A stretch of 7,156 nucleotides of DNA from Oscillospiraceae bacterium. GTDB lineage: Bacteria; Bacillota_A; Clostridia; Oscillospirales; Acutalibacteraceae. Below, in pieces: positions 1-5,711 of the stretch. The DNA is taken from the NCBI GenBank assembly GCA_003519645.1, contig DOWI01000451.1:8966-16121 (forward strand). Direction: 5' to 3'. The notes under the pieces are model-generated. The model was given only the letters and a program-made list of their open reading frames with translations. It searched no databases and was not told where the DNA came from. The first letter of the stretch is position 1; the number at the start of each line of letters is the position of its first letter. Position numbers and translations under genes: made by a program.

Positions 1-818
1 CCCTTGCAGCAGTGATCACGCCGATATCCCTCGATCATACAACCATTCTCGGTGATACAGTATCAGAAATCACATCCAACAAATGCGGTATAATAAAATC
101 ACCGTGCTCCGTCATTACATCCCCCGGACAGCATGAAGATGCTTTAGCGGTTATACTCGAAACTGCGGCGAAAAACGGTCTGACAATCAGAATTCCTTCA
201 AAAGGTACGGTTCAGTATCTCAACCAGTCACTTGATAAATCAGTGTTTGAATATGACGGGATGGCAATCACACTTCCATTGACAGGCTTATTTCAGACCG
301 AAAATGCTCTGACAGCCATAGAATCGGTGCGAGCAATTAAGCATGCCGGCTTTCCGGTTACGAAAGAGCAGATTCAAGACGGACTCAATAAAGTGATAAT
401 ACCTTGCCGACAGGAAGTGTTACGGACAAACCCGTTGATAATGATTGACGGTGCGCACAATCCACAGGGGGTTTCCGCACTTGCCGACACCTTGACATCG
501 TATGGTATCAGCGGTCTGACAATGATAGCGGGTATGCTTGCTGACAAGGATGTCATGCAATGTATGTCAGTATTAGCACATTTTTGCAAACGTATAATCT
601 GCTGCACTCCGGATAACCCCCGCGCCTTGCCCGCAGAAGCATTGGCAAATATACTTCACGCCATTGCCCCTAACTTAGAGGTTGAAGCTGTGGATTCACC
701 CGTAACTGCTCTGGCGCTTGCACAGAGCGACACAGGTGCTGATATCCTAATTGCCGGTTCATTTTTTCTGGCTAATGTTCTGCGTTCTGTTGTGCTCAAC
801 CATAATCAAAATTTATAG
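1..818 (+). CDS. folC: Folylpolyglutamate / dihydrofolate synthase, C-terminal part (5' end outside window)
   Basis: FolC is a cytosolic Mur-ligase-family enzyme that adds glutamate to folates using ATP (and in many bacteria to dihydropteroate). The reading frame is already open at base 3 and runs to TAG at 816-818, giving about 272 codons; full-length FolC is usually about 420-430 residues, so roughly 150 N-terminal residues, including the GTNGKGS-type P-loop, lie left of the window. Visible family motifs are LDHTTILGDT followed by a GIIK block (from base 30; the usual EKAGIIK is here NKCGIIK), the FQTENALTAI segment around base 290, and DGAHNP at 447-464, which begins the C-terminal substrate domain. 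A GTG at 12 is internal and should not be taken as the start. No strong terminator follows; only weak AT-rich dyads lie before the next gene. The family call is firm; mono- versus bifunctional activity cannot be decided. Confidence 0.95.
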   Translation, partial: LAAVITPISLDHTTILGDTVSEITSNKCGIIKSPCSVITSPGQHEDALAVILETAAKNGLTIRIPSKGTVQYLNQSLDKSVFEYDGMAITLPLTGLFQTENALTAIESVRAIKHAGFPVTKEQIQDGLNKVIIPCRQEVLRTNPLIMIDGAHNPQGVSALADTLTSYGISGLTMIAGMLADKDVMQCMSVLAHFCKRIICCTPDNPRALPAEALANILHAIAPNLEVEAVDSPVTALALAQSDTGADILIAGSFFLANVLRSVVLNHNQNL

Positions 819-839
819 CCCGACACTTTCGTGTATTTT

Positions 840-853
840 TTACAAAATTGTAA
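840..853. promoter_or_regulatory. AT-rich dyad between folC and fprA
   Basis: Arms TTACAA (840-845) and TTGTAA (848-853) flank two A bases. The dyad lies about 40 bases upstream of the fprA -10 box. It could be an operator for fprA, or (as TTACA-AAAT-TGTAA followed by a T-rich stretch) a weak transcript end for folC. The short arms in AT-rich DNA make chance occurrence possible. Confidence 0.25.
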
Positions 854-890
854 TTATTTCAATATTATTCGTGATTTTTTCTAACTACCG

Positions 891-899
891 TGATATAAT
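891..899 (+). promoter_or_regulatory. Extended -10 promoter of fprA
   Basis: The sequence TGATATAAT is a perfect extended -10 element (TG-N-TATAAT). No good -35 hexamer lies 16-18 bases upstream (872-877 reads TGATTT), as is common for extended -10 promoters. It sits 36 bases before the fprA ATG, which would give a leader of roughly 30 bases. The site implies that fprA is transcribed separately from folC. Confidence 0.55.
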
Positions 900-935
900 A
901 ACAGATAGAGTAAGACAGCAAAAGGAGATGAAAAT

Positions 936-2123
936 ATGGGAAAGAAAATTACAGACAAAGTTACATGGGTGGGCAAAGTTGATTGGGAACTTCGCAAGTT
1001 TCATGGCGATGAATATTCCACCCACCGCGGATCCTCCTATAACGCATATCTAATTCGTGATAAAAAAACTGTGCTGATTGATACGGTATGGCTGCCTTAT
1101 GACAAGGAATTTGTCTCTAAACTCAAAGAAGAAATCGATCTAAAACAAATTGATTATATCATTGCAAATCACGGAGAAGTAGATCACAGCGGTTCGCTAT
1201 CCGAATTGCTCCGTGAAATTCCTGGAACGCCTGTCTACTGTACAGCAAACGCTGTCAAATCGATTAAAGGCCAATATCATGAGGACTGGAATTTTATCAC
1301 CGTAAAAACCGGAGACAAGCTTGAACTGGGAGAAACTACGCTTACATTTATTGAAGCGCCCATGCTGCACTGGCCCGATACCATGTTCACATATATGAGC
1401 GGAGAAAATATTCTTTTTAGCAACGACGGCTTTGGGCAACATTTTGCATCCGAAACCCTGTATAACGATTCTGTTGACCCATCCGAGTTGGAGTATGAAT
1501 CAATTAAATACTACGCCAATATTCTTACTCCGTTCAGTGCCATGGTTACAAGAAAAATTAAAGAGATTCAGGGCTTTAATCTTCCGATTGACATAATCTG
1601 TCCAAGCCACGGTATTATCTGGAAGGATAACCCAATGCAGATTGTTGAGAAATACTTGAAATGGGCAGACCATTATCAGGAGAATCAGATAACCATTGTT
1701 TATGACACAATGTGGAACGCAACACGCCGTATGGCAGAAACAATTGCTGAAGGGATTCTGTCTGCAGACCCAAACGTTACTGTAAAGCTATACAGCGCGT
1801 CAAAGACCGATAAAACCGATATTATAACCGAAATATTCCGTTCAAAGGCTATAATCATGGGTTCTCCGACTGTCAACGGCGGGTATCTATATGCAATCGC
1901 TGGCATTCTGGAGTTGATGCGCGGTATGACATTTAAACAGAAAAAGGCTGCCGCATTTGGTAGTTACGGCTGGAGCGGCGAAGCCGTCAAAATGATGAAC
2001 CAAGAATTGGAGAAATCAGGGTTTGAGGTTGTTGATGCTGGTGCACGTTCCACTTGGCATCCCGATGATAATGAGCTTGACAGACTGAAAGAGTATGGCA
2101 GAGAGCTTGCTTCAAAGCTTTAA
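936..2123 (+). CDS. fprA: Flavodiiron protein (FprA-type O2/NO reductase)
   Basis: This 395-residue cytosolic protein is a class A flavodiiron protein, a family that reduces O2 to water and/or NO to N2O with electrons usually supplied by rubredoxin. Residues 1-250 form the metallo-beta-lactamase-like diiron domain. All six family ligands are visible: H79, E81 and D83 in the HGEVDH motif, H145 (LHWPD), D164 (SNDGFGQH) and H225 (CPSHG). Residues 252-395 form the flavodoxin domain, with the FMN phosphate loop YDTMWNAT (256-263), GSPTVNGG (309-316) and FGSYGWSGEA (341-350). There is no C-terminal rubredoxin or flavin-reductase extension, so redox partners must be encoded elsewhere. The ATG at 936 is supported by AAAGGAG at 921-927 with an 8-base spacer. 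It has its own upstream promoter. O2 versus NO preference cannot be read from the sequence. Confidence 0.97.
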   Translation: MGKKITDKVTWVGKVDWELRKFHGDEYSTHRGSSYNAYLIRDKKTVLIDTVWLPYDKEFVSKLKEEIDLKQIDYIIANHGEVDHSGSLSELLREIPGTPVYCTANAVKSIKGQYHEDWNFITVKTGDKLELGETTLTFIEAPMLHWPDTMFTYMSGENILFSNDGFGQHFASETLYNDSVDPSELEYESIKYYANILTPFSAMVTRKIKEIQGFNLPIDIICPSHGIIWKDNPMQIVEKYLKWADHYQENQITIVYDTMWNATRRMAETIAEGILSADPNVTVKLYSASKTDKTDIITEIFRSKAIIMGSPTVNGGYLYAIAGILELMRGMTFKQKKAAAFGSYGWSGEAVKMMNQELEKSGFEVVDAGARSTWHPDDNELDRLKEYGRELASKL

Positions 2124-2125
2124 TC

Positions 2126-2147
2126 TTGTAATGCTAAAACATTACAA
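2126..2147. repeat. Perfect 8-bp inverted repeat after fprA
   Basis: TTGTAATG (2126-2133) and CATTACAA (2140-2147) form a perfect stem around the 6-base loop CTAAAA, beginning 3 bases after the fprA stop. As RNA it would be a weak AT-rich hairpin without a following U-run (next bases TCTACATG), so it is a poor intrinsic terminator. It also lies just upstream of a TATAAT box at 2166-2171 and could instead be an operator for the lemA unit. Confidence 0.45.
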
Positions 2148-2165
2148 TCTACATGTAAGTATTAT

Positions 2166-2211
2166 TATAATGTTTGTTCATAAAATATTTTTGAATAACA
2201 TAATTTATAAT
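2166..2211 (+). promoter_or_regulatory. Candidate -10 boxes for the lemA unit
   Basis: Two exact TATAAT hexamers occur upstream of lemA, at 2166-2171 and 2206-2211. Neither has a convincing -35 at 16-18 bases; TTGAAT at 2191-2196 is misplaced for both. In such AT-rich DNA one or both may be chance. A promoter is expected here because fprA and lemA are functionally unrelated and 162 bases apart. Confidence 0.3.
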
Positions 2212-2227
2212 ACTAAATTAAGGAGAT

Positions 2228-2278
2228 ATGTTGAATACCTCTATCACCCAATTTGTTTTTTATCAAGAGAGGAATTGA
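2228..2278 (+). CDS. Possible 16-codon leader peptide upstream of lemA
   Basis: The best ribosome binding site in this gap, AAGGAG at 2220-2225, does not serve lemA: it is 60 bases too far upstream, and the lemA frame has a TGA at 2232. It precedes a short ORF starting at ATG 2228 (spacing only 2) or the in-frame TTG 2231 (spacing 5). The predicted peptide is MLNTSITQFVFYQERN, with stop TGA at 2276-2278, 7 bases before the lemA ATG. I recognise no family. It may be a translated leader coupling ribosomes into lemA, or a chance ORF behind a fortuitous purine run. Confidence 0.22.
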   Translation: MLNTSITQFVFYQERN

Positions 2279-2285
2279 TTCGATT

Positions 2286-2861
2286 ATGAAAAAGAGTACA
2301 GGCATTATTCTTGGCATCATTGGCACCTTTTTTTTATTGGTAATAATTATTGTCGGGTGGGGCGTTTCCACTTATAACGGAATCGTAAGCGCTGAAACCA
2401 CAGTGGATGAAAAATCAAGCGCCGTTAGAGCCGATCTTCAGCGCAGAAGTGATCTAATCCCGAATCTGGTTGAGACCGTTAAGGGATATGCAAAACATGA
2501 AGAGCAAATTTTTACCGAACTTGCAGATGCCCGTGCCAAGCTCAGCGGCGCACAGACTGTTGCTGAACAGGAAGCCGCAAATACTGAAATTTCAAGTGCG
2601 TTGTCTAGACTTTTGGTAATTGTAGAAAATTACCCCGATCTTAAAGCAAATCAAAATTTTATCAACCTGCAGACTCAGCTTGAAGGCACCGAAAACCGTA
2701 TTAAAGTATCGCGGTTAGATTATAATAAGGCGGTAAAGGACTACAATATTCGGCTGCGCCGCTTTCCCTCTTCCATTATTGCAGGAATGTTTGGCTTTGA
2801 AAAGGCAGATATGTTCGAGGGTGAGGAGGGTATTGAATCCGTACCCAATATTAGCTTTTAA
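2286..2861 (+). CDS. lemA: LemA family membrane protein
   Basis: This 191-residue protein belongs to the LemA family, whose biochemical role is not settled. Members have one N-terminal membrane helix and a helical domain held at the cell surface. Residues 6-28 are the membrane segment. The family signature follows: YNGIVSAE (30-37), then LQRRSDLIPNLVETVKGYA (about 51-69), and near the C-terminus the YN...RRFPSSIIAGMFGF block. The ATG at 2286 is chosen because it gives the usual MKK plus membrane-helix beginning; a TTG at 2253 in the same frame would add 11 atypical residues. The apparent SD, GAGAGG at 2267-2272, is 13 bases away, longer than ideal. The next gene starts 17 bases after the stop, so the two form an operon; LemA and TPM-domain genes are commonly paired in bacteria, suggesting a joint envelope function. 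Confidence 0.95.
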   Translation: MKKSTGIILGIIGTFFLLVIIIVGWGVSTYNGIVSAETTVDEKSSAVRADLQRRSDLIPNLVETVKGYAKHEEQIFTELADARAKLSGAQTVAEQEAANTEISSALSRLLVIVENYPDLKANQNFINLQTQLEGTENRIKVSRLDYNKAVKDYNIRLRRFPSSIIAGMFGFEKADMFEGEEGIESVPNISF

Positions 2862-2878
2862 CAGTGGGAGAAACAAAT

Positions 2879-3682
2879 ATGCATTGTTCTATGTCAAAAA
2901 GAATATGGGTACTACTATTGCCCGTTTTACTCGCCACGACCTTCATTTTGAGCGGCTGTGAAGAAGATGAGGCCCTTAAGCCCACCGAACGTTTTTTCGT
3001 CAACGACTTTGCCGATGTAATTAAGCCTGAGGACGAGGATACCATCTATTCGCAGGGAGTTGGATTGCAGGAGAAAACCGGTGCTCAGGTTGTGGCTGTG
3101 ACTGTGAAATCCTTGGACAGTCAAGATATCCGCGATTTCGGTGTCGCACTCGGACGCGAATGGGGACTTGGTGAGGAAGATAAAAATAACGGTGTTTTAC
3201 TGCTTATGGCTTTGGATGAGCGCAAAATAAGCATTGAAGTCGGTTACGGTCTGGAAGGCGGACTGACAGATATTGAAACCGGTATAATTCTTGATACCTA
3301 TGCCATCCCCTATCTCAAAAATAATGATTATTCAACCGGAATACAAAAGGCATACAGCGCAATTGTCAATGAAGTATATATTGAGTACGGCTTAGAGCCT
3401 GAAGAAGGCTATACGCCCGCAGAGGAAATCCGGAATAGAGATGAGGATGAAGAGAACATCGGCTCATTCTTCGGTGCAATCGTGCCAATTATCCTTATCC
3501 TTATCCTGATTGCAGTATTTTCTTCGCGCGGCGGCAGACGAGGAGGTCCGCCATTTATATTCATGGGTGGACGCGGTGGTTTCGGCGGAGGAAACTTCAG
3601 AGGCGGCAGCGGTGGAAGCTTTGGTGGTTTCAGCGGTGGTGGCGGGAGCTTTGGCGGAGGCGGAAGCTCACGTGGTTTTTAA
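2879..3682 (+). CDS. TPM-domain (YgcG-like) lipoprotein with Gly-rich C-terminus
   Basis: This 267-residue protein carries a TPM (TLP18.3/Psb32/MOLO-1) domain, a fold found in extracytoplasmic proteins, some reported to be phosphatases; its role here is unknown. Residues 7-26 are a signal sequence ending in a lipobox, LSGC, with the lipidated Cys at 27. The TPM domain spans about 38-165 and shows the conserved WGLG...NNGVLLL and EVGYGLEGGLTD blocks. An acidic linker (about 170-194) leads to a membrane helix (about 197-214), then SRGGRRGG and a Gly/Ser/Phe-rich tail ending SSRGF. The positive charges after the helix predict a cytoplasmic tail. ATG 2879 is preferred over GTG 2864 because GTGGGAG (2864-2870) is the ribosome binding site, 8 bases away. 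It is the second gene of the lemA operon. Confidence 0.93.
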   Translation: MHCSMSKRIWVLLLPVLLATTFILSGCEEDEALKPTERFFVNDFADVIKPEDEDTIYSQGVGLQEKTGAQVVAVTVKSLDSQDIRDFGVALGREWGLGEEDKNNGVLLLMALDERKISIEVGYGLEGGLTDIETGIILDTYAIPYLKNNDYSTGIQKAYSAIVNEVYIEYGLEPEEGYTPAEEIRNRDEDEENIGSFFGAIVPIILILILIAVFSSRGGRRGGPPFIFMGGRGGFGGGNFRGGSGGSFGGFSGGGGSFGGGGSSRGF

Positions 3683-3729
3683 AGCACCGCTATAAGCTGC
3701 AGGGAAACAACACTGCTCTTGCGTTCTAA

Positions 3730-3772
3730 CAAACAACACAGGCAGCTATCACATAGCCGCCTGTGTTGTTTG
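3730..3772. terminator. Bidirectional intrinsic terminator between the TPM gene and mrp
   Basis: A 14-bp perfect outer stem (3730-3743 with 3759-3772) continues after one A/C mismatch into GCTA/TAGC, closing on a short TCACA loop. The T-rich stretch after it (3764-3779) suits transcripts from the left, and the complementary T-rich arm suits mrp transcripts from the right. It lies between convergent genes, where a shared terminator is expected. The 9-mer AAACAACAC also occurs at 3705-3713, just upstream of its copy in the left arm, and could compete for the right arm. Confidence 0.9.
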
Positions 3773-3780
3773 TTTATTAT

Positions 3781-4605
3781 TTATGAAAGCAGCGCTTCTA
3801 CCGCATCGGCTGCACCATCCAGCTCATCAATTACAACGCGCTCAATCTCCCCTTCATCACATAAGCGAGCGATTTCAGCGTTCACAGGCAGCCTTGCAAG
3901 TACTGAAATCCCCGTGTTAGCTGCGGCTTTATCCAGGGAAGCGGAATCTCCGAACAGCGGAATCTGTTTGCCGCAATCGGGGCAAAGCACACAACTCATG
4001 TTTTCTACCATTCCTAGAATCGGTATCTTCAGCATTTCAGCCATTTTGTGCGCCTTGCCAACCACCATCTGAACCAGCGACTGCGGAGTGGATACAATGA
4101 TTCCCCCGTCCAGCGGGATGCTTTGATAAATAGTAAGCGGAACATCACCAGTTCCAGGCGGCATATCAATAAACAGAATATCCAGCTCGCCCCATGCAAC
4201 ATCCGTCCAGAACTGCTTTACTGCTCCTGCAAGAATAGGACCACGCCACACGACCGGCTGATCTTCCCTTTCAAGCAATAAATTAATTGACATCACCTTA
4301 ATGCCCATATGTGTCTCTTCCGGCAATATTCCAATCTCACTATTTTTAGCTTTTCGCGTAAGGCCAAACGCTTTTGGAATCGACGGTCCTGTTATATCTG
4401 CGTCGAGTATCCCCACCTTATAGCCACGACGCGCCATAAGTACAGCAAGCATTGCGGTAACTGATGACTTACCGACGCCGCCTTTACCACTGCTTACCGC
4501 TACCACTTTTTTAATGGTACTGTATTGATTCAGCTTCTCGTGGAACTCCTTTTTTTCGCTACAGTTTTCACCGCATGATTCACAATTATGCGTGCAATCG
4601 CTCAC
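3781..4605 (-). CDS. mrp: Mrp/NBP35-type P-loop ATPase, Fe-S cluster carrier
   Basis: This cytosolic MinD/ParA-like ATPase belongs to the Mrp/NBP35/ApbC family, which binds and delivers Fe-S clusters. From the GTG start it has 274 residues. The N-terminal CTHNCESCGENC (C4, C8, C11, C15) is a four-Cys cluster motif as in NBP35. Then come the deviant Walker A GKGGVGKS (40-47), switch I DADITGPSIP (68-77), switch II DMPPGTGD (147-154), and C205, C208 and C211 in CVLCPDC, containing the CxxC that holds the bridging cluster in dimers. An ATG at 4614 would add three residues, but it abuts the GGAAGG ribosome binding site (4615-4620), whereas GTG 4605 is properly spaced and gives an MSDCTHNC start like clostridial relatives. 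It is transcribed alone, convergent with the TPM gene. Confidence 0.95.
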   Translation of the reverse strand: MSDCTHNCESCGENCSEKKEFHEKLNQYSTIKKVVAVSSGKGGVGKSSVTAMLAVLMARRGYKVGILDADITGPSIPKAFGLTRKAKNSEIGILPEETHMGIKVMSINLLLEREDQPVVWRGPILAGAVKQFWTDVAWGELDILFIDMPPGTGDVPLTIYQSIPLDGGIIVSTPQSLVQMVVGKAHKMAEMLKIPILGMVENMSCVLCPDCGKQIPLFGDSASLDKAAANTGISVLARLPVNAEIARLCDEGEIERVVIDELDGAADAVEALLS

Positions 4606-4638
4606 ACCATTCATCCTTCCATATTAAATATCACAAGC

Positions 4639-4667
4639 ATTTTATCATAAAAAAAGAGGCATTGCAA
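4639..4667 (-). promoter_or_regulatory. mrp promoter overlapping the upstream terminator
   Basis: On the minus strand, TTGCAA (4662-4667) and TAAAAT (4639-4644) are separated by exactly 17 bases, and the -10 carries an extended TG (TGATAAAAT). The predicted transcript starts around 4632, about 27 bases before the GTG start. The -35 hexamer lies inside one arm of the hairpin that terminates the upstream sugar transferase, and the spacer is largely that terminator's T-tract. Confidence 0.5.
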
Positions 4668-4699
4668 AATGAACAAACATTCATTTTGCAATGCCTCTT
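4649..4699 (-). terminator. Intrinsic terminator of the sugar transferase gene
   Basis: Bases 4654-4673 and 4680-4699 are perfect 20-base reverse complements around the 6-base loop CAAACA. Read on the minus strand, the stem ends in CCTCTTTTTTTATG, a textbook U-tract (4649-4655), 14 bases after the stop codon of the sugar transferase. The plus-strand reading lacks an immediate T-run, so it acts in one direction only. Confidence 0.92.
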
Positions 4700-4713
4700 A
4701 TCAAAAAAAGTTA

Positions 4714-5394
4714 TTAAGCAGAACGTTCCTTTTCAAAACTGTTCTTTTCAACAGATGCTGTTGAACCTTCCTGAATATCTCTTGAACGAAGCACATATCC
4801 TACTGAAAGAACCAACACACGAAAATCAAGTGACAAAGACAGATTATTGGCATAAAAAGCATCCATTTTGGCTTTATCATATATGCTCAGTTTATCACGA
4901 CCGCTTGTCTGCGCAACGCCGGTAAGCCCGGGACGTACACTGCAAGCCCCGTTTCTTGTCCGTAGTTCAAGCAAATCGGTTTCCGTCAAGACCACCGGTC
5001 GGGGTCCCACAATGCTCATATTGCCAAATAGAATATTTATTAACTGAGGAAGCTCATCAATGCTAAAGCGGCGTAAAAAGCTGCCGATTTTCGAAATGTA
5101 CCGATCAGAATCAGAAAGCTTACTGGTAGCGACATCAGCAGGTGCGGATGCAAGCATTGTTCTGAATTTAAAGATTTTAAAAGGCTTGTTGTTGCGCCCC
5201 ATACGAAGCTGCACAAAAATCGGAAATGCCTTTGTATCAATTGCGACGATAATTGAGACTACCAGAAGAACAGGTAGCAGAATAATTAATGCGATTAATG
5301 AGGCAACAACGTCAAATAGACGTTTAAATGCCAAAAATGCACGATAGCCAAGTGTAGATGCACGATACGTGTTCATGCTAAGCACTTTTTGCAT
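4714..5394 (-). CDS. Small polyprenyl-phosphate sugar-1-phosphate transferase (PglC/EpsL type)
   Basis: This 226-residue protein is a bacterial sugar transferase that moves a sugar-1-phosphate from a UDP-sugar onto undecaprenyl phosphate at the inner membrane face, the first committed step in making a surface polysaccharide or glycan. KRLFD (24-28) precedes a hydrophobic segment (about 29-51) with Pro41, as in the re-entrant helix of monotopic PglC-like enzymes. Then come FVQLRMGRNNKPFKIFKFRTM (60-80), the catalytic Asp-Glu pair in SIDELPQL (D113, E114), MSIVGPRP (126-133) and RPGLTGVAQTSGR (154-166). It lacks the long multi-helix N-terminal region of WcaJ-size relatives. The last 20 residues are a charged tail. 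ATG 5394 has a strong SD, AAAGGGGG (5401-5408). Sugar specificity cannot be told. Its own promoter and terminator make it monocistronic. Confidence 0.94.
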   Translation of the reverse strand: MQKVLSMNTYRASTLGYRAFLAFKRLFDVVASLIALIILLPVLLVVSIIVAIDTKAFPIFVQLRMGRNNKPFKIFKFRTMLASAPADVATSKLSDSDRYISKIGSFLRRFSIDELPQLINILFGNMSIVGPRPVVLTETDLLELRTRNGACSVRPGLTGVAQTSGRDKLSIYDKAKMDAFYANNLSLSLDFRVLVLSVGYVLRSRDIQEGSTASVEKNSFEKERSA

Positions 5395-5400
5395 AATAAT

Positions 5401-5458
5401 CCCCCTTTCAAAAACCAGCGCAATTGATAATGGAACTCCAAGGGTGGCTCCTTATCAA
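5401..5458 (-). promoter_or_regulatory. Possible structured 5' leader of the sugar transferase mRNA
   Basis: Just downstream of the predicted transcript start, TTGATAA (5424-5430) pairs with TTATCAA (5452-5458), and GGA/TCC (5432-5434 with 5449-5451) extends the stem past one bulged base. The 14-base apical loop of the minus-strand RNA contains CCCUU (5444 to 5440), complementary to AAGGG (5407 to 5403) within the SD. A loop-to-SD pseudoknot could therefore block translation. No known riboswitch family is recognised; the hairpin may simply stabilise the mRNA 5' end. Confidence 0.35.
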
Positions 5459-5469
5459 ATACGAGTTGC

Positions 5470-5498
5470 ATTATACTATTCAATTTGCTAAAAATCAA
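5470..5498 (-). promoter_or_regulatory. Promoter of the sugar transferase gene
   Basis: On the minus strand, TTGATT (5493-5498) and a perfect TATAAT (5470-5475) are separated by 17 bases. The transcript would start near 5463, giving a leader of about 69 bases before the ATG at 5394. This is the best sigma-A-like promoter in the window. Confidence 0.65.
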
Positions 5499-5528
5499 GT
5501 TTCATTTTTGTAATCTTTTTCAAATTCG

Positions 5529-5672
5529 TTTGCTTGTTACAAGAAAAGAGTATATTCATGAATAATATATATATTCTGCACTATAAAAATAGGCACTTTC
5601 TCCAACAAGCAAATTCTGGATTATTGTTAATCAATAAATAATTCTCGATTATCCATACTATTATACAAGCAA
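5529..5672. repeat. Three copies of ACAAGCAA in the divergent region
   Basis: The 8-mer occurs as TTGCTTGT at 5530-5537 and as ACAAGCAA at 5605-5612 and 5665-5672. The first two extend to a perfect 10-base inverted pair (5529-5538 with 5604-5613). The last two are in the same orientation, starts exactly 60 bases apart. They lie upstream of both divergent promoters, as binding sites for one regulator would. No known regulator consensus is recognised. Confidence 0.4.
5628..5641 (+). repeat. 14-base direct repeat, copy 1
   Basis: TAATCAATAAATAA is present here and again at 5775-5788, starts 147 bases apart. This copy overlaps a small dyad, TTATTG/CAATAA (5621-5626 with 5632-5637). Low complexity weakens the case for function. 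Confidence 0.4.
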
Positions 5673-5711
5673 TCATTCATTATTTCAATAGCTTATTCTT
5701 GTCGACAGTTG

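Noticed and set aside
821..840. ACAC-TTTC-GTGT followed by a T-run after folC as an intrinsic terminator.
   Set aside because: The stem is only four base pairs and cannot be extended on either side; too weak to call.
2253..2285. TTG at 2253 as the lemA start, adding 11 residues.
   Set aside because: There is no ribosome binding site at a usable distance and the added residues are charged and atypical, whereas ATG 2286 gives the usual MKK plus membrane helix.
4654..4699. The perfect 20-bp inverted repeat as the end of an insertion sequence or a miniature mobile element.
   Set aside because: It is a single compact hairpin with a 6-base loop and a U-tract right after a stop codon on the minus strand, with no internal sequence or target duplication; a terminator explains it fully.
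4575..4925. Plus-strand open frame of 116 codons covering the terminator and the end of the sugar transferase.
   Set aside because: It is antisense to a well-supported gene and to a perfect terminator hairpin, and shows no domain and no ribosome binding site.
5438..5451. AAGGGTGGCTCC on the plus strand resembles the T-box core AGGGTGGNACCGCG, tempting given asnB downstream and UGGC matching a tRNA-Asn acceptor end.
   Set aside because: The core has a mismatch and lacks the CGCG end. No stem I, specifier loop or terminator with a U-run follows, and it is about 490 bases from asnB with the predicted asnB promoter in between. The same bases are better explained by the minus-strand leader hairpin.
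5551..5590. TATTCATGAATA and the neighbouring AT alternation as an origin or protein site.
   Set aside because: Short palindromes of this kind are expected in such AT-rich DNA; there are no DnaA boxes or iterated repeats beside them.
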